From: Verrucomicrobiales bacterium
Lineage (GTDB): Bacteria; Verrucomicrobiota; Verrucomicrobiia; Limisphaerales; UBA11320
Direction of reading: 5' to 3'
NCBI GenBank assembly: GCA_003452185.1
Contig: DMJJ01000142.1
Coordinates: forward strand, 1 to 7,479
DNA: 7,479 nucleotides
The notes beneath the pieces are model-generated. The model had not been told where the DNA came from. It was given only the letters and a program-made list of their open reading frames with translations, and searched no databases. Made by a program: the position numbers and the translations under genes. Numbering within the stretch: the stretch's first letter is position 1; each line of letters opens with the position of its first letter. Positions 1 to 6,362 of this stretch are shown here, piece by piece.

Positions 1-2
1 CC

Positions 3-614
3 ACAACCCAACCCCCCGCAGCTCCGCCCCCCACCTCGCCTTCATTCCCGGCCATCGGCCTCGAGCCGGCCCGGAGCCTCCGGCCAGCCTCCCCCGCGAG
101 CCCTCCGCCGCCCACGCCTGCCCCTTCAACCCCTGCAACCCCGACCGCCAGGGGAGCTGCCGCCGCCCCCTCGCCCGATGCCGGGTTCCAGCTCCTCGGG
201 TTCGACAAGCTCGCCGGGTTCAGCTTCGAGGTGAGCGATGAGATCCTCCAGGCAAGCCCGACCAACGCCACTCAGGTGGCGGCACGGACGCTGGAGCAAA
301 TCCCGCAGACGGTCCGGGAATTCGACCTCAAGCGGGTGTCCCTCAAGGGATTCATGCTCCCGCTGAAGGTCGAGGGGGGCAAGGTGACCGAAATGCTCAT
401 CATGCGCGACCAGTCGATGTGCTGCTACGGAGCGGTCCCGAAGATCAACGAGTGGGTAAGCGTCCGCATGGTGGGGGGAGGAGTGAAGCCGATCATGGAC
501 CAGGCGATCACGATGTACGGGAAGCTCCACGTCGGCGAGATGCGTGAAAACGGCTACCTGGTTGGCATCTACCACATGGATGGGGAACGGATCGACGGTC
601 CGGCGGAGAATTAA
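3..614 (+). CDS. DUF3299 domain protein, N-terminus missing (partial)
   Basis: The reading frame is open from the left edge (first full codon at 3) to a TAA at 612-614, so the true start lies outside the window; the GTG at 231 is internal. The first ~55 visible codons are a Pro/Ala/Ser/Thr-rich linker (3 to about 170). A compact domain follows from about 185: FDKLAGFSFEV, then LKGFMLPLK, then the signature CCYGAVPKINEW with two adjacent cysteines encoded at 420-425, then KLHVGEMRENGYLVGIYHM near the end. The GFMLPL and CC-G--P--N pattern is what I know from DUF3299, a family of uncharacterised, usually exported proteins. The linker suggests a domain held away from a membrane anchor or signal peptide encoded upstream (inference). 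Biochemical function is unknown. The gene converges on the minus-strand tract, 57 bp away. Confidence 0.8.
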   Translation, partial: TTQPPAAPPPTSPSFPAIGLEPARSLRPASPASPPPPTPAPSTPATPTARGAAAAPSPDAGFQLLGFDKLAGFSFEVSDEILQASPTNATQVAARTLEQIPQTVREFDLKRVSLKGFMLPLKVEGGKVTEMLIMRDQSMCCYGAVPKINEWVSVRMVGGGVKPIMDQAITMYGKLHVGEMRENGYLVGIYHMDGERIDGPAEN

Positions 615-637
615 CCGACCCCTCCCCTGCCCGTGAA

Positions 638-656
638 GCCCCGGACGGCGCGGGGC
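638..656. terminator. Inverted repeat between convergent genes, possible bidirectional terminator
   Basis: GCCCCG (638-643) and CGGGGC (651-656) can pair as a 6-bp all-GC stem with a 7-nt loop, midway in the 57-bp gap between two converging stop codons. No T-run follows on either strand, so it is not a canonical intrinsic terminator. Position is the main argument. Confidence 0.3.
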
Positions 657-671
657 GGGGCGGGTTCGCGG

Positions 672-1133
672 TTACCTGGCTGGCGCGTGGGAGACCACCA
701 CAAACCAGGCGCTCCCGGGGTCCCGGTAGCCCCCGAGGATGGTGCTCGCCTCACCCGAGGGCCGGATGAGGGTGGAGACCCGCTTCCCGTTTTCCAGCGC
801 AGTGACCCGCCGTTTCCCGGGCTCTGTGAGGTCGATCTGCACCGTGCGCGACGGGCTGACTTCCACCGTTCCCACCTTGCCACGATCGACGCAGACCTCC
901 CGATGCGAGACCTCCCAGTAATGGGTCCAGCGAAACAGGGGACGGAGGGGGCGAATCTCGGCGCTGCCGAGTTGACGGGCCCCGGCTGACGGGGCGTGAT
1001 CCGCATCCGTGGCTCGCACGAGCTGCACCCGGTAGGTGGCGACCGAGCCGCGGGGGGGCGCCGGCGGGGAGTCCAGAGGGCCCGCGGCGGCGCTCATCGC
1101 AAGGGCGATCCACAATGGAGAGAGCCGGATCAT
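672..1133 (-). CDS. Small secreted protein of unknown function
   Basis: The protein is 153 residues if it starts at the ATG at 1131-1133. An in-frame ATG at 1149-1151 would add six residues. I prefer the inner start because it gives a standard signal peptide at once (MIRLSPLWIALAMSAAAG, likely cut near A17) and because a GGAG lies 12 nt upstream. The mature part is a mostly beta-like single domain. Notable points are WTHYWEV (about 69-75), one cysteine (81) in REVCVDRG, a GKRRVTALENGKRV segment (107-119) and a hydrophobic end, GSAWFVVVSHAP. I recall the W-HY and SAWFVV pattern from uncharacterised Verrucomicrobiota and Planctomycetota proteins but can assign no function. It is the last gene of the minus-strand tract, 64 to 82 bp after the TIKI-like gene, so it is probably co-transcribed or partly attenuated by the hairpin in that gap. 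Confidence 0.6.
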   Translation of the reverse strand: MIRLSPLWIALAMSAAAGPLDSPPAPPRGSVATYRVQLVRATDADHAPSAGARQLGSAEIRPLRPLFRWTHYWEVSHREVCVDRGKVGTVEVSPSRTVQIDLTEPGKRRVTALENGKRVSTLIRPSGEASTILGGYRDPGSAWFVVVSHAPAR

Positions 1134-1186
1134 AGCAGCGTTCCGCTCCATCGGACGACCGGAGTGCGGCCCCGATTCAGACTCTC

Positions 1187-1207
1187 TCGAACGGAAGCGA
1201 AGTTCGA
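1187..1207 (-). terminator. Small hairpin in the gap after the TIKI-like gene
   Basis: TCGAAC (1187-1192) and GTTCGA (1202-1207) form a perfect 6-bp stem with a 9-nt loop. Read on the minus strand, it begins 8 nt after the stop codon of the upstream gene and precedes the small secreted-protein gene. No U-run follows, so it may be a partial terminator, an mRNA 3'-end stabiliser, or chance. Confidence 0.25.
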
Positions 1208-1215
1208 CGGGCAGG

Positions 1216-2301
1216 CTATTTTGCCGGTTTCTGGCCCAGCGCCTCCATCTGCCAGTCGACCAGTGACTTGACCATCCGCTCCTCCTCAGGGCCGAGGCCC
1301 GCCCCGTGGGGATCGACGGCGAACGCCGTCAGCCAACGCTCCTCCCGCGGACGGAAACCGAGCTGCCGCTCCAGCCTCGCCTCGAAGTCGGTCATGTGGG
1401 CCGCCCCGTAGAAAATCGCCACGCCCCGGGTTCCCTCCCGGTGTTCCAGCACCCGCCGCAAATCTTCCACCACCCGCTGGTTGCGGGCATCGACAAGGAT
1501 CGCGAGGAGCTTCTTCATCGCGGGATTCCCCCCCGCCAGCGAATCGAGATCCCCCGCCACCCGACCCATCACCTCGATCAGGGTCATTTTCGCGAGGGCC
1601 TGCAGCTTTGGAGCCGCGTGGATGAACCCCAGGAGCACCCGGGCGACCCCGTTGAGCCACGACTGCCCGTCGAGCGCCTGCATCAACACCGAGAATTGCA
1701 CCCCGGCCTCCTGGTCCGACTCATCGGCCCTGGGTGAGGCAAGGCTCTTCTGGACGAGTCTCTGAAGCTCCGGGATCGAGAGATCGCTGTTCCGGAAATG
1801 GGCCCGGGAGTAGTCCACCGCCACCAGCTGGAACACCAACCCCAACGAGCCCGCAATGGCCCCCTGGAGGGAGTTCTCCAAGGCTTCCTTGTCCTCCATG
1901 CCCCCCGACCCGTTCGAATGCTCCGTCGCCCGCACCCCCTCAAACAGCACCACCCCTTGCGCGTCGAGAAGCTGCTGCAGCTCCCGGTAGTACTCGGGGG
2001 AGCCGATGTGGGACGCCCCGGCGAGCCAAAGCGTTTGTCCCGGGAACCGGGGGGAGGTGAGGCGACGACACGCGATCCGTAGAGCCCGCTCCCCCCCCGC
2101 CGGCCCTTCGGCCTTCAGGTAGCTCGTGGACCGGGGTAACGCCGGCTCCGTCGGGGCCAGCCCCTGCGTGGCGCAGCCGGTCCCACCCCAGAGAATCGCT
2201 GCGAGGGATGTGAGCCACGCGAAAACACCAAACCCCCGACCCCTCCCCGGCCCGTCGGAGATCCGGGCCTGCAAGCGAGGCATGAGAAGGGAGGTGGCCA
2301 T
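1216..2301 (-). CDS. TraB/GumN/TIKI-superfamily probable lipoprotein
   Basis: This is a 361-residue protein. A signal-like stretch (about 26-42, FAWLTSLAAILWGGTG) ends at Cys43. That could be a lipobox, although glycine at -3 is not canonical, so a plain signal peptide or anchor is possible. The body carries the two GxxH motifs that mark the TraB/PrgY/GumN/ChaN/TIKI fold: GASH at 95-98 and GAAH at 299-302. The expected acidic residue is in LFEGV (E121) and the RN pair is in VDARNQRVV (273-274). Known TIKI members are metal-dependent peptidases; others, such as ChaN, bind haem, so the substrate cannot be named. The helical middle (about 135-265) is the usual insert. The gene starts 11 bp after the SMP-30 gene, which implies a shared transcript. 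The start is the first ATG of a run; ATG at 2281-2283 is an alternative, and neither has a clear Shine-Dalgarno sequence. Confidence 0.72.
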   Translation of the reverse strand: MATSLLMPRLQARISDGPGRGRGFGVFAWLTSLAAILWGGTGCATQGLAPTEPALPRSTSYLKAEGPAGGERALRIACRRLTSPRFPGQTLWLAGASHIGSPEYYRELQQLLDAQGVVLFEGVRATEHSNGSGGMEDKEALENSLQGAIAGSLGLVFQLVAVDYSRAHFRNSDLSIPELQRLVQKSLASPRADESDQEAGVQFSVLMQALDGQSWLNGVARVLLGFIHAAPKLQALAKMTLIEVMGRVAGDLDSLAGGNPAMKKLLAILVDARNQRVVEDLRRVLEHREGTRGVAIFYGAAHMTDFEARLERQLGFRPREERWLTAFAVDPHGAGLGPEEERMVKSLVDWQMEALGQKPAK

Positions 2302-2312
2302 GCGGAAGAAGG

Positions 2313-3203
2313 TCAGCCCCGGTACTCGAACGGTGCGAACCCCTGCACCCCGGGACGGGCACGGAACAACGAGCCGGCCAGGGGCTGCTTGGCCAGGGAG
2401 GCCGCGTCAAGGCGGGTACTCGCCGTCGTGAGGTAGAGCTCGTCAAGATTCTCACCCCCAAAGCAGCAGGCCGTCACGCGGGCCACCGGTAACGGAATTC
2501 GCGCCAGCTGGCGACCCGACTTCGGATCCCAGCGGGTTACCGACCACCCATCCCACATCCCAATCCAGATCATCCCCTCCCGATCCAGGGTGAGACCGTC
2601 CGGATAGCCAATCCCCTCAGGAATCCGGATCACCGTGCGGCGGTTCGTGATGGCTGAGGTGGCGGGGTCGAAGTCAAACGCGTCGACCCGCATCGTCGGG
2701 GTGTCGATGTAGTACAACGTCCGATGGTCGGGGCTCCACCCCAGGCCGTTGGAGATCGTCACCCCGGGCACCACGGTCCGCGCCACCCGGTGTTCATCCA
2801 GCACATACAAGGCGCCGATCGGCTCCTTCTCGGCGTAGGAGAGGCTTCCGGCCCAGAACCGGCCGGCCGGGTCGGCCTTGCCATCGTTGAACCGGTTGCC
2901 CGGCAGGTGGGCCTCGGGATGCGTGATCCAGGAGACGCGACCCGAGCCCAGGTCGAGGTGCCCGAAGCCCTTGGCACCGGCGAAGAAAACATTGCCGTCC
3001 GTCCCGGGAACGGCGCACCCGACATGCGATCCGATCTCGAAGGTCTGGTTCTCCCGTCGGGCCGGGTCGAAGAGGTGAATCCGGCTCTTCTCGATGTCGA
3101 CCCAGAGGAGCTGCCGGCGACGCGGCAGCCAGGAGGGTCCCTCGCCCAACTGGGATTGAACCTCAAGGACGCACTCAACCGGGGTGTTGTTCATGGTGCT
3201 CAT
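2313..3203 (-). CDS. SMP-30/gluconolactonase/LRE family protein
   Basis: This is a 296-residue six-bladed beta-propeller enzyme. The conserved metal and substrate ligands of the SMP-30 family are all visible at the right spacing, numbering from the ATG at 3201-3203: Glu21 in LGEGPSW, Asn106-Asp107 in NRFNDGKADPAGRFWAG, Asn152 in ISNGLGWSPD, and Asp202 in YPDGLTLD. Family members hydrolyse sugar-acid lactones (gluconolactone, xylonolactone, arabinolactone and others) with a divalent cation, usually in the cytoplasm. No signal peptide is seen. An upstream in-frame TTG (3219-3221) and a later ATG (3192-3194) are other possible starts; ATG3203 is preferred because the longer form uses a rare start. 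The actual lactone is unknown, since no sugar-oxidation genes lie nearby and the partners (MnmE, TIKI-like protein) give no pathway clue. All key residues are intact, so it should be active. Confidence 0.9.
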   Translation of the reverse strand: MSTMNNTPVECVLEVQSQLGEGPSWLPRRRQLLWVDIEKSRIHLFDPARRENQTFEIGSHVGCAVPGTDGNVFFAGAKGFGHLDLGSGRVSWITHPEAHLPGNRFNDGKADPAGRFWAGSLSYAEKEPIGALYVLDEHRVARTVVPGVTISNGLGWSPDHRTLYYIDTPTMRVDAFDFDPATSAITNRRTVIRIPEGIGYPDGLTLDREGMIWIGMWDGWSVTRWDPKSGRQLARIPLPVARVTACCFGGENLDELYLTTASTRLDAASLAKQPLAGSLFRARPGVQGFAPFEYRG

Positions 3204-3289
3204 CGGATGATCGTTCCGCAATTACCCGCCATCCCCTCCCCGGATTGCAAAGAGAAAATGCGCCCCCGTGGCCCGCCGCGTGCCTCGGG

Positions 3290-4660
3290 TTACTTGCCGA
3301 TGCAGAACTGGCTGAAGATGGCATCCAGCAGATCCTCGCGGCCCGTGCCGCCGACGACCTCCCCGACAGCACCGGCCGCGATGTGGAGCTCCATCGCGAC
3401 AATCTCCAGCGTCAGGCCCTGGGCGAGGGAGTCCGCGGCCCGTGCGGTGGCCTCCCGGGCCCGACGCAGCGCCTCCTGATGGCGTGCATTGATCGCCACC
3501 TGAAACATCCCGGCCTCCACACGACCCGACCAGACCCGCTCCCGGATCCGATCCTTCAAGGCCTCGATCCCCTCCCCCGTGGCACAGCTCACCTCGACGG
3601 TCGGCAGGTCAGCGGGAGAGTGGCGACCTGGGTGCTGTGGAAGATCCGACTTGTTGCGGACGAGGATGCAGGCGCGCCCGGCCAGGGAGGCCGATTGGCC
3701 CTGGTCGGCCTCAGACCCTGCGATCGATCCATCCACGACGTGGAGGATCAGCTCGGCCCGCGCGAGGGTCTCCCGGCTCCGACGCACTCCTTCGGCCTCC
3801 AGGGCGTCCCCCGCCTCCCGAAGCCCGGCCGTGTCGATGAAGATGACCGGGATGCCGCGGATGTTCGCCGTCTCCTCGATCGTATCGCGGGTGGTCCCGG
3901 CCACCGGGGAGACGATCGCCCGGTCGTGGCCGAGCAGGCGGTTCAGGAGGCTCGATTTCCCGGCGTTGGGGCTTCCGATGATCGCGGCCCGGATCCCGCG
4001 TCGCAGGATCTGCCCTTCGGCGGCGGTTTGAAGGAGACGGTCCAGGGTGGCGAGCCCCGCGCGGAGGCGGGCCAGCAATTGATCGCGGGTGTCGGGGGCG
4101 ATGTCCTCGTCCGGGAAATCGATGTGGGCCTCCACGTGGGCGAGCGTCCGCATGAGGTCGTCACGCAGCCTGCCGATCTCCCGGGAGAGACTCCCCCCGA
4201 GCTGCTCGCGGGCGGCGGCCAGGGCCAGCTCCGTGCGGGCGTGGATGAGATCGGCCACCGCCTCGGCCTGGGCGAGGTCGATGCGCCCGTTGAGAAACGC
4301 CCGGCGGGTGAACTCCCCCGGCTCGGCGTGCCGTGCCCCGGCCGCGAGGAAGGCCTCCAGGACGAGCTTCGCCGGGAGGAGTCCGCCGTGGCACGAAACC
4401 TCGATCACATCCTCACGGGTGAAGGTCCGGGGAGCCCGCATCACCGTCAGCAGCACCTCGTCGATGGAGATCCCCTCCCGGTGAATCATCCCGTAATGAA
4501 CCGTATGCGACGGGAGGGCAGCCATCGGGGTCGCGTCGCCGCCGGCACGACGGAAACAACGATCCGCAAGGCGGCAGGCCTCCGGGCCGGAAACCCGGAT
4601 CACGGCAAGCCCCCCTTCGCCCAGGGGGGTTGCGATGGCGGCGATTGTGTCGGTGAGCAC
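3290..4660 (-). CDS. mnmE: tRNA uridine-5-carboxymethylaminomethyl(34) synthesis GTPase MnmE
   Basis: This is full length at 456 residues. MnmE, with MnmG, adds the (carboxymethyl)aminomethyl group to U34 in the wobble position of certain tRNAs, using methylene-THF, FAD and GTP hydrolysis. The N-terminal THF-binding domain starts with DTIAAIATPLGEGGLAVIRV. The helical region carries EPGEFTRRAFLNGRIDL (113-129). The GTPase domain shows G1 GSPNAGKS (229-236, with the potassium-site Asn232), the switch I TTRDT (256-260), G3 DTAG (276-279), catalytic Glu288, and G4 NKSD (336-339). The protein ends in CIGK with Cys453, the expected terminal motif. The start is GTG (4658-4660), directly behind a nine-base C run on the coding strand; no ATG fits. 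It follows the small conserved gene by 32 bp and precedes the SMP-30 gene by about 86 bp, so it is a central gene of the minus-strand tract. mnmG is not in the window. Confidence 0.97.
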   Translation of the reverse strand: MLTDTIAAIATPLGEGGLAVIRVSGPEACRLADRCFRRAGGDATPMAALPSHTVHYGMIHREGISIDEVLLTVMRAPRTFTREDVIEVSCHGGLLPAKLVLEAFLAAGARHAEPGEFTRRAFLNGRIDLAQAEAVADLIHARTELALAAAREQLGGSLSREIGRLRDDLMRTLAHVEAHIDFPDEDIAPDTRDQLLARLRAGLATLDRLLQTAAEGQILRRGIRAAIIGSPNAGKSSLLNRLLGHDRAIVSPVAGTTRDTIEETANIRGIPVIFIDTAGLREAGDALEAEGVRRSRETLARAELILHVVDGSIAGSEADQGQSASLAGRACILVRNKSDLPQHPGRHSPADLPTVEVSCATGEGIEALKDRIRERVWSGRVEAGMFQVAINARHQEALRRAREATARAADSLAQGLTLEIVAMELHIAAGAVGEVVGGTGREDLLDAIFSQFCIGK

Positions 4661-4669
4661 GGGGGGGGG
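4661..4669 (-). repeat. Nine-base homopolymer (G9/C9) abutting the mnmE start codon
   Basis: Nine consecutive G on the plus strand are read as C9 immediately before the GTG of mnmE. The usual Shine-Dalgarno position is therefore occupied by cytosines, with CCUCC just upstream. Such a tract is prone to slippage. A length change here would alter the leader spacing but not the MnmE frame. Confidence 0.7.
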
Positions 4670-4692
4670 TAAAGGAGGCGCGGGACCGGGGA

Positions 4693-4953
4693 TCAGACGT
4701 GCCCGCAGTTGCCGGCGGCATTTTCGGCGTCGCGTCCCTGGAGCCAGAGCCGGGCCTTCTGGTAGCTCTTCTTGTGGAGGTAGTGGAGCAGGTCGGGGTC
4801 GGAGGAGGGGGGAAGCAGGCGGGTCAGCCGGTCGATCTCGGAGAAGAGGGGGATCAGGTTCGGCTTCGGCTGCGCTGTCGGCATCGACGCCACGGCGGCC
4901 TCGAGATGCAGCAGGGCCTGTAGAATCTCGTCATGAATCGGGCGCTCGCTCAT
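4693..4953 (-). CDS. Small conserved protein of unknown function, first gene of the mnmE tract
   Basis: The protein is 86 residues from the ATG at 4951-4953. An upstream extension to 5031 exists, but it is Arg/Ser-rich low-quality sequence with no family look, so the inner start is chosen. The protein is hydrophilic and probably helical: IHDEILQALLHLEAAV, then PKPNLIPLFSEIDRLTRLLPP, then DPDLLHYLHKKSYQKARLWLQG, ending RDAENAAGNCGHV with one cysteine near the C-terminus. No signal peptide, membrane segment or catalytic motif is seen. I recall closely similar short proteins in Verrucomicrobiota genomes but no assigned function; check by search. It ends 32 bp before mnmE and probably shares its promoter, so a link to tRNA modification or translation is possible but unproven. 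Confidence 0.62.
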   Translation of the reverse strand: MSERPIHDEILQALLHLEAAVASMPTAQPKPNLIPLFSEIDRLTRLLPPSSDPDLLHYLHKKSYQKARLWLQGRDAENAAGNCGHV

Positions 4954-4959
4954 GCAGCG

Positions 4960-4987
4960 AGTATGCCTGCGGAGCGTGGAAAGACAA
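4960..4987 (-). promoter_or_regulatory. Candidate sigma-70-type promoter for the mnmE tract
   Basis: On the minus strand, TTGTCT (4982-4987) and CATACT (4960-4965) are separated by 16 bp, each matching four of six consensus bases. The -10 box ends 6 nt before the ATG of the first gene, so the transcript would be leaderless or nearly so. That fits the lack of any Shine-Dalgarno sequence there. The boxes are weak and could be chance. Confidence 0.3.
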
Positions 4988-5400
4988 ACGCGGAAGGATC
5001 GTTCTCCTCCCGGGGATGGGCGGAAGGCCACGGGAGCGCCGCCTGGCAGGGGAGTTGGCTTGGGCTGGGGTCGACTCGCGCTTTTCTCCTTGGGAATCGC
5101 AGTGACGCGGAGACGCGGGGACGCGGACTGCAGGGGAGGAGGAGGCAGACGTTTTTCCCGTTCTCCCCTGTGGAGGCGAGGTAACGAGACCCCGGCCCCC
5201 TCGGTGAAGCCCCGAAGGCAAACGGTAGGGCGAATCTCCTGATGCGGATGTTTGCCAACTCGCGGGCCGGGTTCACCCTATTCTCGCCGGACACACCGGG
5301 GGACGTGGAGCTCTCCCCTCCGCAGCCGCAGGCCGGCTCCCCCGGGACGTCGATGCCTGCCTCGTGCAGCTGCGCCGGGCCCGGAACAGGGTCACGGCCC
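4988..5400. other. High-GC intergenic stretch without a supported gene
   Basis: I see no reading frame with family-like composition on either strand. Translations are Arg/Pro/Ser/Gly-rich, as expected from shadow frames in GC-rich DNA. No tRNA clover-leaf or obvious terminator was found. It contains the tandem octamer at 5103-5126. Its right edge coincides with a clear fall in GC content (46/60 in 5341-5400 versus 33/60 in 5401-5460), so it probably marks the edge of ancestral sequence. Confidence 0.5.
5103..5126. repeat. Three tandem octamers, NGACGCGG
   Basis: The units tgacgcgg, agacgcgg and ggacgcgg follow head to tail and differ only at the first base. Similar GACGCGGAGACGCGG strings occur as short dispersed repeats between genes in several phyla; whether this is such a copy needs a genome-wide count. 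Confidence 0.6.
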
Positions 5401-5448
5401 CGTCAGTCCCGGGCATAATCCTCCCGAAAACGACCTCCTAGGATTGGA

Positions 5449-5474
5449 TATGACCCGTCTTCAAGGGTCCCATA
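5449..5474. promoter_or_regulatory. Imperfect inverted repeat upstream of the antitoxin, possible operator
   Basis: TATGACCC (5449-5456) faces GGGTCCCATA (5465-5474) across 8 nt; the arms match except for a two-base insertion in the right arm. It lies about 70 bp before the antitoxin ATG, in the leader of the module. Type II antitoxins commonly bind such palindromes to repress their own operon, which makes an operator plausible. No convincing -35/-10 pair could be placed around it. Confidence 0.3.
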
Positions 5475-5518
5475 GGCAGGGTAGCGGACGATTTTTGCCG
5501 ATGTGGGAATTGAAACCA

Positions 5519-5534
5519 TGCCGTAAGGACGGCA
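5519..5534. promoter_or_regulatory. Perfect hairpin or palindrome 10 nt before the antitoxin start
   Basis: TGCCGT (5519-5524) and ACGGCA (5529-5534) pair perfectly around an AAGG loop, ending 10 nt before the ATG at 5545. As DNA it may be an operator for the antitoxin. As RNA the hairpin holds the only purine-rich, Shine-Dalgarno-like bases (AAGG) in its loop and could tune translation. Both roles are inferred from position. Confidence 0.35.
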
Positions 5535-5544
5535 GATTGACCAC

Positions 5545-5994
5545 ATGGCAGTCAGGACGACGGTGATTTTCTCCAAGGCCTTCCATTCAAAGCTCCGGAA
5601 GGACGCCGCGGAGCAGAATGTGAGCATGGGCAAGCTCATAGAGTCATCCATGAGCCAAGGCAAGAGGCCAGCCAGGAAGTCACGCCTGGTCCGCGATACG
5701 CAAACGGGCCTCCTGATGTTCGACGGGGGCCCGAGCGTGAACACGGTGTCTGACACTATGAAGACAGTCCAAATGCGCAGTTTCGCCCATGATATTCCGC
5801 GGTACGTCGCTTTGGTGAAGCGCGGAGAGACGGTTCAAGTCACCAACAATGGCGTTGCCGTAATGGTGATCACCAAGCCGCCCTTCACTCCACCCAACAT
5901 GGGGCAATGGGTAAAGAGGCTTGAGAAGATGCACCGGAAATACTCCAAGGTGCCAAAGCTCCCGAACGGCGTCCTCGAGGACCGCGGAGAGTGA
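5545..5994 (+). CDS. Antitoxin with fused RHH-like and Phd/YefM-like segments
   Basis: This is a 149-residue protein with two recognisable parts. Residues 1-71 read like a ribbon-helix-helix VapB-type antitoxin: a beta-strand start AVRTTVIFSK, two short helices, then RDTQTGLLMFDGGPSVNTVSDT, where such proteins usually have a K/TGLPVF segment. From Met72 (codon 5758-5760) a complete Phd/YefM start follows: MKTVQMRSFAHDIPRYVALV, then KRGETVQVTNNGVAVMVIT. The tail (WVKRLEKMH through NGVLEDRGE) is the usual toxin-binding end. So this is either a true fused antitoxin or two neighbouring antitoxins joined in frame; translation from Met72 alone is possible but no clear RBS is seen there. It overlaps the toxin start by 4 bp (GTGA), which implies coupled translation. 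Its DNA is much poorer in GC than the genes to its left (33/60 at 5581-5640), which suggests acquisition by transfer. It should neutralise the toxin and repress the operon. Confidence 0.75.
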   Translation: MAVRTTVIFSKAFHSKLRKDAAEQNVSMGKLIESSMSQGKRPARKSRLVRDTQTGLLMFDGGPSVNTVSDTMKTVQMRSFAHDIPRYVALVKRGETVQVTNNGVAVMVITKPPFTPPNMGQWVKRLEKMHRKYSKVPKLPNGVLEDRGE

Positions 5995-6362
5995 AGACCT
6001 ACCTGGACTCGTCATTCATCTTCGGAATTTTCTACGAGGATGCGGGGAAGGCCCTGATCATGGCGGAGCTCGTGAGCCTGCGCGCCCCGTTTCCAATCAC
6101 GCCGCTCCATGAGCTCGAGGTCCGGACCTCGATCCGAAGGCGCATGAAGGGCAGCCCAACGGACAAGCCCGCAATGCGGTCACTGCGGAAGGAGAAGGGG
6201 ATGGTGGCGCTGCGTGCCTTTGACAAGGCGTTCAGTGACCGATTTTTTCACGTCGTGAATGTCGACCATCGCATCATCTTCTCCCAGGCGGAAGAACTGA
6301 GCGCAGCCCACGCATGCGAGACCGGATCTCGATCCCTGGACATACTGCATGTCGCATCCGCC
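5991..6362 (+). pseudogene. PIN-domain (VapC-like) toxin truncated by the CRISPR array
   Basis: A GTG start (5991-5993) overlaps the antitoxin stop. The 124 residues before the array form most of a PIN ribonuclease: catalytic Asp6 in MKTYLDSSF, a conserved acidic pair (E41/E43) in ITPLHELEV, and Asp117 in SLDILHVASA. In intact relatives HVASA is followed by roughly 20-25 more residues with a final acidic residue in a F/TFDxRQ motif. Here the next base, 6363, is the first base of CRISPR repeat 1. The frame remains open through the array to a TAA at 6969-6971, so translation would add about 202 residues of repeat-encoded peptide (TIPTRVGRT, DHPHAGGEN, GPSPRGWGE in turn). Loss of the last strand and fourth acidic residue makes normal RNase activity unlikely. 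PIN toxins cleave RNA, often tRNA or rRNA. Low GC (29/60 at 6241-6300) matches the antitoxin. Confidence 0.82.

Noticed and set aside
3245..4672. 475-residue plus-strand frame opposite mnmE
   Set aside because: It is an antisense shadow of MnmE, whose G motifs and CIGK end are unmistakable. The plus-strand translation has no family features.
4671..4678. AAAGGAGG-like Shine-Dalgarno sequence on the plus strand
   Set aside because: No start codon follows at a usable distance on that strand, and the region is the leader of mnmE on the other strand.
5503..5515. GTGGGAATTGAAAC-like string resembling the 3' end of type I-B/I-C/III CRISPR repeats
   Set aside because: It is a single copy with no second repeat or stem nearby, and it is unrelated to the I-E-like repeat of the real array. 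Chance is the simplest reading.
5252..5566. Plus-strand frame upstream of the antitoxin
   Set aside because: Arg/Pro/Ser/Gly-rich with no family features; it crosses the compositional edge near 5400 and overlaps the antitoxin start in another frame.
5403..5756. Minus-strand frame with a fairly protein-like C-terminus (RYPAYGTLEDGSYPILGGRF)
   Set aside because: Its N-terminal part is antisense to the clear antitoxin gene and I recognise no family. It may be a remnant, but the evidence is too thin to call.
6331..6362. The 32 bp left of repeat 1 as an extra spacer
   Set aside because: These bases continue the toxin reading frame (SLDILHVASA) without a break, and no repeat precedes them, so they are gene sequence rather than a spacer.
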